From Haliotis asinina (lineage: Eukaryota; Mollusca; Gastropoda; Lepetellida; Haliotidae), in NCBI RefSeq assembly GCF_037392515.1, contig NC_090291.1, positions 14,138,501-14,202,500 of the forward strand: 64,000 nt of DNA, in the 5' to 3' direction. This document shows, piece after piece, positions 24,064 to 36,900 of the stretch. The stretch's first letter is position 1, and each line of letters starts with the position of its first letter. The position numbers and the translations under genes are program-made. Under the pieces are notes generated by a model that had not been told where the DNA came from, searched no databases, and saw nothing but the letters and a program-made list of their open reading frames with translations.

Positions 24064-24720
24064 AGTGAGTGAGTGAGTGAGTTAATATTTAACGTCACAT
24101 CGGCAATATAGTGAGTGCCTGATGGCAGTGACTCTAAATGAATTAACAGAGACCATCAAGTCATGGTTTTACTAATTTGCTCTTGCACATGTTTTAGTTT
24201 ACCTAACTACAAGTAATTCATTAATTACTTTCTTTCAACACCAAATCGCAGTTACATGTTAAAAGGGCCGGTAACATTTTTTAGTCATAAGCCCTGTGGG
24301 CTTCCTGTGTTTTTGTAGGCGTTTCATACACTGTTGATACTGAAATGAAATGTGTAGACATAATAAAAACCTGACAGTGAAAAAGCTCTAGAATATCACA
24401 GTTACAATTAAAATTAGTGTGGAAAATTAAAACTAATATCACTATTTGGACAATACAATATTAAATACGAGCTGTAGATCCCCAACAGCTGAAGGCAGAT
24501 CACCATACTAGGAACAATGAGGACTTACAGTACCTTTGCTATATGCATGGACTCTAGATGGATTTACCCCATCCCCTCAGCCACTGGCGATTATACTGAA
24601 ATGTAGCCATTCTTTAAAACAACAAATATACTAGGATTAAAAATCTGGCCTTACTAAATTTACACAGAACATTTTGGGAGTTACGTACCGGATGTGACTC
24701 CAAATGTTAACCCCGTTCAA
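24064..24720 (-). repeat. Minus-strand LINE 3' end abutting a plus-strand one
   Basis: gtgagtgagtgagtgagttaat then cgtcacatcggcaatat at 24,064-24,111. After about 240 bp of other sequence, LINE 3' UTR resumes (24,355-24,720: ctagaatatcacagttacaa, cagatcaccatactagg). Confidence 0.65.
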
Positions 24721-24904
24721 TCTTTGAGTCTATACCTCTGATATTGCTGAAGCTGTTATTGTCATTTGTAGACTGGTTTATATAATACTTCGTAATGTAT
24801 CACGAATGTACAGCGTGTTCGTCACCACTTGGCTGAAATAGTCTCCGCGACGTAATGTGAGATATGCCTTAGTAGGCCGCTGTAGAACTTATGCGCATTT
24901 CCCG

Positions 24905-25120
24905 GAGTGATTGACTTAATATCTAACTTCACATCGACACTATTTGAACCATATCGTGACGAGAACATGTTTGAAGTTAAAATGGAACAAGTGTATTGTA
25001 GAAAAACCTGTCGCCAAGGGTCAGTAAAACAGCTAGAATTTCACAATCACATAATTTAAAACTAGTGTGACAAGGTAAAACTAATAGCACTATGTAGACA
25101 ATACAGGTGGAAAACCTGAA
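24905..25120 (-). repeat. Diverged LINE 3' end
   Basis: ccatatcgtgacgagaacatg and the 3' UTR words gtcagtaaaacagctagaat and aaaactagtgtgac. Confidence 0.65.
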
Positions 25121-25129
25121 AGTTTGCAC

Positions 25130-25380
25130 AATCTACTGCCATTTAACCTGGTCACCTGCTTTGCCTAGCTTCCGAGTTATTTTGTCATTGACGATTCTGT
25201 AAAAATATATAAATCGTTACGTAACAAGCTGTTTAATGCAAATTCCATACGCGTAGGAAACAGTATTGATTTACTAAATAGATAAATACAAACCACCCAT
25301 TATCTAATTAAATCTCGACCCGTCATTTGCTCTTAACGTCACATTTTTAAAAACAAAATGGCAACAACGTGTCGCCACCA
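25130..25380. repeat. Unclassified dispersed repeat
   Basis: Shares order and words (aatctactg.catttaa, gcctgctttg, gattctgt.aaaa) with 49,315-49,625 and its duplicate 55,593-55,903. No coding sequence. Confidence 0.5.
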
Positions 25381-25559
25381 TCTGTCAGTTTGTGAATATA
25401 ATACTACTTATAACATCATTTCACAAGTAGTATACACGATGAGGGAACGAACCAGTCCCTCTCACAGAATGAATTTAAGGCTTAATTTAATCCCTTTCCA
25501 TCATTGTGTAGTCTACTATGCTGATTGCTACCCACTAAAAAAATCTGCAGTAGGTCTAC

Positions 25560-25800
25560 TGTGATCACGCCTCCGACGATCGAGAAATAAGTGGCTAGAT
25601 AGATTCGATGCACAATCGTCCCCTCCTCTCTTTGGATGGCAAAAAAGTGCGAGGCCTCAGGTAACCTCACTTGCGGCAACTTTTGGAACTCTTGAGAGGC
25701 CAAGTTAGGATACGAACTCACAAACACATTGCTGTGGTGCGCTGCTGCATGAAAGCAAGCTGACCCCGGCAGTTCTGCAGATGAGCCACTGCGGCTCTGA
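25560..25800 (-). repeat. Possible second tRNA-related SINE
   Basis: The minus strand has gcagtggctcatctgcag (A-box-like) near the right end and gagttcgtatcctaac (B-box-like) about 70 bp further. The spacing is wide for a tRNA promoter. Confidence 0.3.
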
Positions 25801-25900
25801 TGTGTTGGGGCTTCAATGTTCCTGGTCCATTGTGGTAAGCGAGAGAGAGGTGTGTTAGAATTGAGAGTTCACAGTTCAGCAATAGCACAGTGGCCGATGC

Positions 25901-25922
25901 TTTGCTTGCTTGCTTGCTTGCT
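25901..25922 (+). repeat. (GCTT)n microsatellite
   Basis: About five gctt units ending in gctgg. The rest of 25,800-26,312 shows no gene. Confidence 0.8.
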
Positions 25923-26312
25923 GGCTAATATTTAGCGATCGCTGAGGGCGACTCTCAGTGTGTGTGTCCCTCGTTTGGCTGTTATACTAATTAAGGCCTC
26001 GGAAAGTGCTAATCTCATTCCATCAGAGTGTACTCTACTCTGGAGTTGCATGCCAAATTTCACAAAAATCGTTTTGTAAATATTGACTTTAAGGGGTCTT
26101 TCTGGTGGAGGCTAAATGTCCAAACCTTTGTCATAAGTAAGTGTTAATTAATCTAATGAAGTCATCGAGAGAGTGCTGAATCCCGTTTCTTTCAAAATTT
26201 CACTAAAATCGGTCATCCAGTTTAGGAAATAATCACTTTTAAGTGTGCATGGGGTCAGCCGGGTGAAAGCTTAGACGGTGAGACTTGCTTCGAATCTCTT
26301 GTTTCAATCTGC

Positions 26313-26575
26313 ACGAGTGAGTGATTGAGTTAATATTTAACGTCACATCGGCTGTGTTTCAGCCATATCGTGACCAGAACATTTAACACTGAAAAGAAAT
26401 ATATATCTACTATAAAAACGTGTCGACGAAGGACAGTACAACAACTAGAATATCACAATTATCATTAAAACTAGCGGGGAAATTTAAAATTAATATCAGT
26501 ATAAATACAGACTATAGATCTCCAAAACCATACTAGGGACTGGGGACTTACAGTACCTTTGCTACCTGCATGGAC
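26313..26575 (-). repeat. LINE 3' end
   Basis: gagtgattgagttaatattt, atatcgtgaccagaac and later gcatggacccggg, where it meets an inverted LINE 5' UTR piece. Confidence 0.7.
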
Positions 26576-26795
26576 CCGGGGGATAGTTGGTCCACCAACC
26601 CGTTTGCCGTGGGTTACGGCCCTGTGCCGGTGGAGGAGGGGATCCTGGTGACTGAGGGCATGGGAGCAGGACCAGCAGGACCAGTGTTCCTATTGTTCCA
26701 GTGTTCAACACACTACTTCGGCCCTAATTTCACTTAGACGGGTGGCTGAATGGGCCCGGTTCAACCAATCGGCTGGTCACGCAGAACCCTGAGCA
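26576..26795 (+). repeat. LINE 5' UTR piece, inverted relative to the preceding 3' end
   Basis: Reverse complement of the GC-rich block at 7,130-7,330 (ggtggaggaggggatcctgg, gggtggctgaatgggcccgg). Confidence 0.7.
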
Positions 26796-26799
26796 TTAC

Positions 26800-27420
26800 T
26801 ATATGTGAGTGAGTGAGTTAAAATTTAACGTCACATCGGCAATATCTCAACCATATCGTGACGAGAACATTTAATACTGAAATAGAAGATATGTATTTCA
26901 TAAATAAACCTTTGAAATTTTTGTTTTAGTGTTAATTATGATACTCTAGTTGCTTTACTGTCCTTTGTCGACAGGTTTTTATAATACACATATATTCCAA
27001 TTCAGTGTTAAATGTTCGCGTCACCATTATGGCTGAAATGTTGCCGATGTGACGTGAAATATTAACTCACTCACTATGGACCCTAGTTGGATTTACACCA
27101 TCCCTTCAGCCGCTGGAGAGTGTATCAAATGATAGCAAAAATTAAAATAACACGAATCATACGATTAAAAACCTGGTAGAGTTAAATTTACATTGAATGT
27201 TTTGGGATGCCGCCGGTGAGCGTACGGAAAGCTATCCAACATTAAAACAACAAAACAAACTACGTTTAAGCAGCCTGGTGATCCAAACTACCAATTACTA
27301 AAATACATCTATCTACAGAACATATTACAATTCAACAATGAAATCAATTTCTTTAAAAAAAACCAATCATTAAATTACCACTGACTGTGTCTTAAAGATC
27401 CTTAACGGATTTTACAGTAA
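26800..27420. repeat. Three head-on LINE 3' fragments
   Basis: Minus end at 26,806-26,900, plus-oriented 3' UTR and tail at 26,905-27,077 (gatgtgacgtgaaatattaa ctcactcac), then minus-oriented 3' UTR to about 27,420. Confidence 0.65.
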
Positions 27421-28650
27421 AATACTTATCCCTTATGGTGGAGAAATCAACACAGTCATCAATCTGCACGAGTTCCAAGGGCACCAAACTAAACACCTAT
27501 ATATTCTGCGGGGTTATCGACAAGAAAAGTTCGATAATATGGGTAGAACCTTGTGTCATACATATCCACGAGTCTGGGGATTCGTGGATATTAAAATACA
27601 CCCATTTATTTTCGCATTCCAGACGACTGACTGTCGCAAAACCCGTTTCATCTGGTAATGGTGATGCAGACATTCCCTTTTCCTCAAATGGAATATAAGT
27701 GTCCAGTAGAACCCCCTTGTTTTTTCAGTTCTAGGACATTACGAGCCTCATCCATGATAAGATCAAGTCCACAGATATAATCCGGCACAACTCAGATTCG
27801 ACAAGGACTTCTCGTTGTTTGTACACAATGTTTTGCAAGTGCATGACACATGAGGCATTTTCTGTACCAGGTTAATCACATCTCTGACTTTCCCCAAAAT
27901 TGAAGAACGCGATGGTGGCTCGTGGAGTTGCAATGGCACTGGAGGTTATCTACATATTAGAAAATAATTTTATATTGAGTTTTGGATAATGTCTCACATG
28001 TGCATTTCAAGCCCATTAAATATATGTTATATATATATATATATAAATTAAATATGTTGAGCATAGGTATCAATATGACATTCACCCACAAGTAAACGGC
28101 GAAATTGTGGTGTTGTTGGTGCTTGTACCATCTGAGTTTGATTCCTTTCACGATTATGATGACGACGCTGTGTGGTGGTTTGCTGAATATCTTCCAGGAC
28201 AGCATCTACCACGTCAAATTCCCACACCACCTACAACCCCACGTTTTTTCGATCTCATGTGGGCTGTTTTATAAACCAGTAAGGGCAATGATCACATTGC
28301 GTCTTTGCTTCGTAAGTCATGACCAGCGTTCCTTTGCTCACTATTTTTGTCAGGTAGTGTTTCTTGTTTGCCATGAAAATGAGGGGAGAGTCCAGCACAT
28401 TATCCGACCCTTTGGGGCAATTCACAGCAAAACAAATTTATGCATGTCTTTGATGACAAGGAGAAATCAGCGAAAAGACGAGCGTGTACACGCTTTTTAT
28501 GCAACTCATGGAAAATATCCTTATTCTCATTACGACAATTCCTGCTCGCTACAGTGTTCTGGTGACAGAAATACATATGCTGTCTTTGGTTTCGTTGGTG
28601 GTTGGAAGTGAAGCAAGTGACATTTTTCCAACTACAAGATAATTTTGTCA
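27421..28650 (-). other. Unclassified decayed coding region
   Basis: Fragments of open frame on the minus strand. One reads PDYICGLDLIMDEARNVLEL (about 27,720-27,790), weakly like the end of a Gypsy protease (ILGLDFL...LDL). A basic stretch RRHHNRERNQTQ (about 28,140) could be Gag. No active-site motif is intact and a (TA)n run is at 28,030. I cannot name it. Confidence 0.25.
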
Positions 28651-29864
28651 AAATAGATTTGGTGTTCCGCTTAAGATTAATGTCAGCTCTTCCATACTAT
28701 AAATGAGTACCCAAAACAAAAGTGCATTCGTTATTTAGCCAAAGCAATTGACAAACCACAATACTGAATAGGCATAAAAAATAACTTTATTTTTTGCAAT
28801 GTCTTACGCTGAAACATTTGTCTGCTCACAGTATCTCAGTTTGTTTCGTTTAATGGCATAGGAAGTCAGAAGACCATTTGCCAAGGCCACTGAACTTGTA
28901 CAGGTATTACTACTGTGACGAACACACTTATACAATGAGGGAGTTGAAACCGTGAGCAGCATGGTGATATATATCTATAACTTCTGAATATGGTAAACAA
29001 AGACAACCATATCGTAAACACAACACACACGCACACACATACAAACACACGCAGGCTGTAAGGATGTATCAAACAATCGATGGACTGTGGGTGTTGAGTG
29101 TCCGATATCAACTAGTTCTTGGTAGAAACAAAAACATCTATTGATGCATTGATAGTTTACGTTGCTACTGGCAGTATACTAATTGACTTCCGTTAATAAA
29201 TGCGCAGTGCAAAATACAGTAAGTACCAGATACGTTTACTCTGATTTACAGTTGAGTTATCCGCCCCTGCAGACTTGCAGCTTGAGTTAATGTGTGTACT
29301 GTTTACATGATCTAGGTTTCGGGTTTCATGCCAGTTATTGAATAAGATCGATTATATTTCATATAAACTATAGATTCTTTTGGTAAATGGATAAATGACC
29401 TCGAAACGGACAATTCAGGGAGAGAAAAATGTGCCACAGAAAATTTGGTCAAATTACCCATGAGTTTGGGTAAAATTACATCATGTCACATATGTCATTC
29501 GTATTCAGCTTGTTGTAGCTGGTGCAGTTCGACTGGAACCCGAAAAAATAAGAAAACTCTGTATCATATGACCCGTTATCAATGACTTTCAGTATATGTT
29601 ATGTGTGCTGCCTCAATCACATCCACCTCATCTCTTCCATAACATCATATTTCTCTGTCAGTAAATTAACTCTCTCCTCAATGTACACACTCATGCCGTC
29701 TTGTTGATCTACTACACACCTCATCGCCAGCAGAAGAAGAAAAAATGATGATATTCAGCATTTCATTTAGTCATAATTTCATCTGTGATAACCAAGTTAT
29801 AATTTCATATGTGATAACCTAGTAGTTTAAAAATATATTTATTCTCAACATGTGCCCCATTGTC
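28651..29864. other. No gene recognised
   Basis: Contains a short (CA)-rich stretch at 29,015-29,055; otherwise nothing supported. Confidence 0.5.
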
Positions 29865-30075
29865 GCCACAATATCGTCTGTAAATAAACGAGTCTGGTCG
29901 AGACAATCCAGTGATCAACACCATGAGCACCAAACTGCGTAAATGGGAACCGATGACATGTGAACAAGTCTCACCACCCGATCCCGTTAGTCGCCTCTTA
30001 CGACTAGCATAGTCGCCTTTTGTAGCAAGCATGGGTTGCGGAACACCTGTTCTAACCTGGATTTTCACGTGTCTG
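29865..30075 (-). repeat. SINE (ACTC-tailed family), tail lost
   Basis: gtctgtaaataaacgagtctgg, gaaccgatgacatgtg, cacccgatcccgttagtcgc and gcaagcatgggttgc match the family. The ACTC tail is missing on the left. Confidence 0.75.
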
Positions 30076-30312
30076 AAATTTTGTGGATGCGACGTAAAAT
30101 TGTTATTTATCCACTATGTAAGGATGAAAATGACTATCATAGACAGAATGTCACACACATTTTGTACTATATTATACATATTAGGGTATATACACTCTCC
30201 TTAAATTTATGTAGATGCAATAAATGACTTCAAGGCTATCATAGGCAGCATGTCACACATTTTTGACAATAGTTTATACTATATTATACTTATTGGGGTA
30301 TATGCACTCACC

Positions 30313-30480
30313 TTGGCTTTCTGTTGATGCAATAAAATACTTTTCATTCGCCTTGCGAACACATTCCAAAGAGAGAACTTCTGCCATACATGCCTCCGCA
30401 CATGGAACACTGTAGCACCCGGTTTGTATGTGTTTGTCGAACAGATTGCAATTACATGTATGTTCGTAAAGAGCGCTCAA
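30313..30480 (-). CDS. Candidate Cys-rich exon of an unknown gene
   Basis: Minus-strand open frame with CNCNLFDKHIQTGCYSVPC and CAEACMAEVLSLEC, ending at a strong donor (gccaag then gtgagt). Six or more Cys suggest a secreted or extracellular module. No upstream or downstream partner exon was found, and the left boundary is uncertain. It may be chance. Confidence 0.25.
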
Positions 30481-30915
30481 AAAGGATATAATGTTTTTTT
30501 ATTTTCGCTTGAAATAATGTCCTCCTGGAGTGTCGATTTAATTTTACATTCCAATCAAAGTACTTATTTTATTTTGGAATAAATTATTATAGTATATTCC
30601 CTGGTGGCTGATAATTAGTATTGAGAGAAATATATAATTCATTGATTTTTAAAGAAGCGTGGTGTGATATAGTGCTATTAGTACTGTCATGATTATCAAT
30701 AACCTTTTTTTCAGGATTTCTGTGTCCCAGAACAACATATAAGGACAGCCATCCTTCTACATTCCCCCTGCTAAAAACAACGTATGAAAATTCATACCAT
30801 TAGACAAAACTGCTGAAAAACAAAACTTTGCATCTTTCTCCTTCCCCAGTGCATATGAACACAGTAATAATAAGTCATTTTGGTTTATGGGAAGGATAGC
30901 ATTTGCAAGAATAAT

Positions 30916-33900
30916 ATGACATCGTGTTTACGAAACCTATCAAGGGGATTTCTTCTGATTTTGGTAACTGGAGGTTTCGCAATTGTGTCTCTGCTATATA
31001 TCTGTCACTTTTCCTCAAAAATGCCATATACCTTCGCGAAAGAAGAGAGGGCGACTACAGAAATATTGATGACAAGAGCAACAACAACGCAGAAACCATT
31101 TAATATGACGACACTACCTATGTGCCCGGACAACCCACTAAATATAAGTGAGTGTATCAATGGGGTAATGCGCTGTTAAACAAAAACCTAGCACAAGGAA
31201 ATTTTGCCACATGAACAATCTCATCCCGGTTGTGTTCATATATCTGGATATGGTACGATATGTCACCTTTTCCCCCCTGTGCCCTGAACATGGTCTGATA
31301 TCACCTCTGCATTTTCATGCACCTTGAAAATGGTTTGAGATTCCTTTTGTGTGGCCATATATCCTGAATATGGCATGGTATTCCTTATGTAAGGCCATAC
31401 ATCAAAAGTATGCTCTGATATCCCCTCTGCATTGCCAAGCAACTTGAAATTTCCTGATATTCCTTCTGTTTGGCCATGAATATGATCTGATGCCATCTGT
31501 GTGGCGATGTAGATTGATGTATTCTAATGTCTGGTTGTTTAGATTAGTAACTTAGATTGTCAGTGGATGTACTGTCAAAGGAGGTTAAAGTATGGTGAGC
31601 GGATACGTAAGTCTCGAAAATTTCAAAGTAAATTAAAAGTGACGAGAATCTTTAAACGTAGTATATTTGTGATTTAAATCATGGGTAAATTCAACTACAA
31701 TCGCAAGCCTCCGAAGTGTTAATAAAAATCCAGCTGGGGTCCAAGTAGGAAGCAAACGCATCACGGTCCTCAGTATGGTGATCGTCCTTCAGTTGTTGGC
31801 GATAAACAACCATTTTTCCATGGCATTGTCCAAAAATAGTTTTCTACTTTTAACGATACGTGCTAGTTAGCTTTAAATCATTTTCTGATAAGCTATAACT
31901 TTTACTTGTTTTAGGTAAGATGTGTATGTATTATGAATTTAGAGCTAGTTTTAGTCACGATATGGCTGGAATATTGCCGATGTGAGTTTACATCTTAACT
32001 CACGTACTCTGTGTGGGTACGTAACTTACATATGGTTAGATATCCCCATTATTTGGCCACGGAATGTTTGTCTGATACCCCTCTGTACACTGCATATTGT
32101 TCAATGTATCTTATACGATTTATTTCATTATCCATATTGTGGCATGCAGTACCATGAACAATTTTTATGTCTCCTCTATGTGGAGATGACACTGAATAAT
32201 GTTTGATATTCTTTCAAATGAAAGCAAAACTATCGCCTCTTTGTACGGTTCCTTCTTCCAGTATCAAGAGTGAAAAGTGCCATAGAATAGAAAAACGGAT
32301 ACATTTTCTGTTTCAAGGTGAACATGTGAACCTGAATCTGACAGATATCTCCCTGGATGAGTTGCAGACTAAATATCCCTCCTATCCCGGGGACAGATAC
32401 AGACCTGATGGGTGTCAGTCCAGGCAGCGGCTGGCTGTTATTATTCCTTACAGAGATCGGGAGCAACATCTTGGGATTCTCCTCAACAACCTCATCCCCT
32501 TCCTAGAAAAACAACAAGCGGATTTTACGATATTCGTTGCAGAACAGGTAAATATTTGTGCGTTGTTGTTTTAGCACTTTATGTGGTTTATCACTGTGTT
32601 ATGGTTAAAATATTGCCGTGACGAAAGGTTTATGAAATCCTCTATGAATCTGAAGTAATGGGTCACAAATATAATGTCAACTCACCAAAGTCTTTACAGT
32701 TTACAGTGAGGAACGGTTATACTGAATGTTACACGGGATGTTGATCGATGTTGACAATCAGACGGAGAGGTGGGCAGATTTTAAAAATTAGAATAGATGT
32801 TTCAATGTCAAAACTATGAAGGATCTTTTTACCACTGTTCTAATTTAATCATTGCTTTTTTAAAAGGAAATCGATTTCATGGTTGAATTTTGAGCAATAT
32901 GTTTTTGTAGATAGATGTATTTTAATAATTGTTAGTTTAGATTAGTAACTAACTATAGAATTGTTAGTGGCTGTACCCTCAAATGGGGTTAAAGCATTGT
33001 AAAATTATTGTCCTCCTGAGACGGTACGTAAGTCCCAAAACATTTGATGTAAATTTAAGTCTACCAGGTTAATTCATGTTAATCCGGAGTATTCATGTTA
33101 TGTTGGCTAGCATTTCATACACTCTCCAGCGGCTGAAGGGATAATGTAAATCCAGCTAGGGTCCATGCAGGTAGCAAAGGCACTGTTGGTCCCGTTGGTC
33201 CCTAGTGTGGTGAACTACCTTCAGTTGTTTTTGTATTGTTGTGTCCAGATAGTGATGTTAATTTTAACTTTCCATGCTGGTTTTAATTCGAATGGTGATA
33301 TTCTAGTTGTTTTACTGTTCTTCGTTGACAGATATTTAAGTGAAATATATGCATGCTGAAAAATGTTAAATGTTCTCGTCACGATAAGGCTGAGATATTG
33401 CCGATGTTACGTTAAATATTAACTCACTCACTCCTTACACTCATCGGTGAACCATGATTTTCGTATGTGTGGAACTACAGAAGATTTAGGGATACACTCG
33501 TGAGCTATATTATTGCGTTCATAAGAAAAATCCTGTATGGCATCAGAAACATCTGTAAAAAGTTCAAGTTTAAGTCTACTACAACATAGAGTTTGATATA
33601 AGTTCCTGTTAGTTTTTTAATGTTCCATCTGTAGGATGGGATAGTATCAGATGGGTTCACAGGTGTTGATGATCAGTTCCACAGATATCATCATAGACTG
33701 ACCATTCAAATTCACCCAATAAGTCGGGGTCTGTAACTCATAGAACAAAAGCTGAATATGTTCCCGTGCCAGGATGTAAATATGTGTTAGAAGCGTCATT
33801 ATATAAGCCTAAATCATTATCTGAACAGAACTCTTCCAACAGTTTTCCTTACTGTTAGTAGTTGTACCACCCCAAAGTGGGCTTGGGCCGTTGAAATCTC

Positions 33901-36900
33901 CCATAATAATACACGGTTTGGGGAGTTGATCATACAGGGTTTGAAGATCAACCTTCTGAAGAACTGTAGACGATGAGACATACAAAGAGCATAATGTCAG
34001 CGTAACCTGTAAAGTGGACGGCAACTGCTTGAAGATTAGAAGTGAGTGTAATTGGGCTATGGATAACATTCTGCTTGACTAGGATTGAAGATTCTCCAGT
34101 GGCTCTGTCACCCGGAGGTGTGAAATAATGATAAGCATTGAAATGACTTAGCTCAAATGGATCTGTCCTGCAGACAGATTGCTGACGGCGTACAATCCTG
34201 GACTAATAACTGTAACTCATTATCATTGTGCCTTAGTCCTCTGCAATTCTATGTACGATATTGCGGGACTAAACTATCTTTTGGTGTGTGTGTGTGTGTG
34301 TGTGTGTTAGTTGCCTGTTGTCTCTTACTGCATTCAATAAGAAGAGAACCTGTACGCGAACGTCTAACGTTTTACCATCTCCTGCTATGCCTTGTATGCC
34401 TTGTATGCCTTGTATGCCTTTGGAAACAGCAAAAGGGTCCACCGTCAAAGGAGTCTTGTCAACAGCCTCAAGTACTATTAAACGTGGCCAATAGTCAATA
34501 GATGTGGACGGTCTTTGTTCATCAACATCAGGATCCGTGTCAAGAGGACGTTTCGTCTTGGTAATAGGGGTATCATAAGCCACGGTTAGTGTTTTAAGGT
34601 TCATCATAAGAGCGCCCCACCAACAGCGGAGTATCACACGGACAATGCTAAAAACAAATGGCTCTCCAACTTCCAGCAGCAAGGGTACTCGGATGATATA
34701 CTCCAGCAGAAGAGTTATAAATAACAAATCCACCAGATTGGCCCATGAGCCACTGCCTTCTGGGCATAAGACTCTAGGCAAAGAGCAAAACGTCATATTG
34801 AAAAATTATTGACATTTGATAAGAACAAATGTCCCAAGTCCAAAAGTAAAACATTTACAAAATAAATATGTGCAGTGACGTACAAGTCTATACACAGGGC
34901 TTGGCGTGACCGGCCGATTGATAGGAGCTGGCCGATTCTACCACCCGTCTGGGTGAAGTAAGGGCCAAAGAGGTGTGCTGAGCAACAGGAACAAGGCTCA
35001 GGCTCCTACTGCCCTCAAACACTAGACTACCGTCCTCCACCGACACGGTACGCAACCCACAACAAACAGGTACCCCAATTCGGTCGGCCCTTGCTATCAG
35101 CAATGGGGTGCTATGGTCGACACGGGGGTTTGAACAGCTCTTAGCGTTACCCAGCACCCACCACCAGGAGGTGGCTGTTCACGGATGCCTCTAGAACACT
35201 ATCATAAAGGCATACCGCTAAAATACTAATAACACTGAACATTTATTTACGAAGTGTGACACATAGCAACTATCTCTCAACACTCGAGACATTGTGACCC
35301 AATAATAATAATTATCATTTAATTAATAACACAATTTACAGAAAATACACTCTTGTGACAACTGTTTCATTTGAACGTTTCATCTTTTCGAAAACGTTTT
35401 CCTGCTTGCTACGTCTGTCGAAAAACCTGGACCGTAGCATAAGTGACCACTATGCAAGTCTACTCTCCTAGCATCTTCTCATCGTATAGCAACGCGGCCC
35501 CATGCAACAGGGCGAAATATCAGCTGATACAATACCATAATGTGTTGTAATGTCTTATTAGAAAACGTATGAAAGGCACCTGTTTGGATATGGGAAACCA
35601 CGCTGTGCTAAGAATTCAGTGTCTCCATACTATCGAGCTTTTGCCGACACTTTACGAGAATGTCAACATCTTCATTGTACGGGGTGTGCCAGATCACCTG
35701 AAGACGAAGTTTATAGAATGATGCAGTGTTGGGACCAGAAAGTGCATGAGTTTAGTTTTACACCGCACTCAGCAAATTCCCATCTATAAGGCGGCATTCT
35801 GTAAATAATCGTCAACATCGGCGATATCTCAGCCATATCCTGACGAGAACATTTAAACGAAATATATCCATATTGTAAATATCTGTCAACGAAGGACAGT
35901 AAAACAACTAGAATATCGCAATTTGAAGTAAAACTAGAATGACATTTTCAAAACAATATCACTATTTAGACAATACATTATAAAAACAGGCTATGGACCG
36001 TCAACAACCGAAGGCAGATCACCATACTAGGGACCATGGGGACTTACAGTACCTTTGCTACCTACAAGGACCCCAGTCGGATTTGCACCAACCCTTCAGC
36101 TGCTGGCGATTGTAGGAAAAGTTAGCCAAAATTAAAACAACAAGAATACTACGTTTAAAAAGTCTGATAAGTTCACATTGACTTGAACGTTTTTGGACCT
36201 GCGTACCTGGAGTTTTCGTGGATAATATTTTCCATTTCATGCTTAGCTTACGTGCTTAGGGCATATGCCTGTGGTGTGGTTTTTGGCGCTATTTTAGTAT
36301 CATGTAGCTGGAATTGCCGGGCAACAGGATCACCTTGTCCTTGTTCCAGTGCAATGAACCACCAGCATCCCCTCCTCCACCGACACAGGGGAGACCCTCA
36401 CGGCCAAAAAGGTCGCCAAACTTGCTCGCCTCTTACGACCAGCAATGAGGTACTTTGGACACATTCTGTCCCGGGTCCACACGAGAGAAGAGGGCTTAGC
36501 GTTACCCAGTACCCACCCAGTTGGCTCTTCACGGGTGCCTCCTCCACCAATAACGTTCTGTAGATACTAACATCTCGTTAAGTATCAGGCAATGATGCAT
36601 TTAAAATATTTGGGCATCAATTGGCCTCGGGTAGAAGCATCTTAAGCTTTCACTAAGGTTACTCAAAAAACATGAGTCAAGGGACTATGAGGATTATCAG
36701 TTCCTCAGCTGCCATTCATTGACCCTAGGTGGATTTACACAAGCCCCTTGGCCACTAGCGATTTTAAGCCATAATTTGAAAACACACAAAAATGCTTCGT
36801 TAAGAAATCTGGTAAGTTTGAATGTACTTTTGAAGTGTAGGAACGTTTGTACCCTATCAGATATGCCTGAAATATTGCCGATGTGACGTTAAATATTAAC

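Larger units (their letters stand above)
33435..35192 (-). mobile_element. Nimb-like LINE copy E, 5' part, internally deleted
   Basis: Minus strand: EN-RT linker and endonuclease (33,440-34,260; PKPCIIMGDFNGPSPLWGG), then a jump at a (GT)n run to ORF1 N-terminus (34,308-34,600; PRLIVLEAVDKTPLTVDPFAV), then 5' UTR to 35,192. No RT remains. Its left end abuts the tail of the plus-oriented LINE at 33,434. Confidence 0.8.

Noticed and set aside
24064..24085. GTGA repeat as a regulatory or telomere-like array
   Set aside because: The same short runs mark LINE and SINE 3' ends throughout; they are tails.
30880..30915. Longer galactosyltransferase start upstream
   Set aside because: The open frame begins with TTG; the first ATG in frame is 30,916.
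31215..31510. CRISPR-like array
   Set aside because: The units are diverged and have no repeat-spacer order; the genome is eukaryotic.
33363..35192. Twin-priming inversion of one LINE
   Set aside because: The inverted 5' part lies beyond the tail, not upstream of the 3' part, so two separate copies are more likely.
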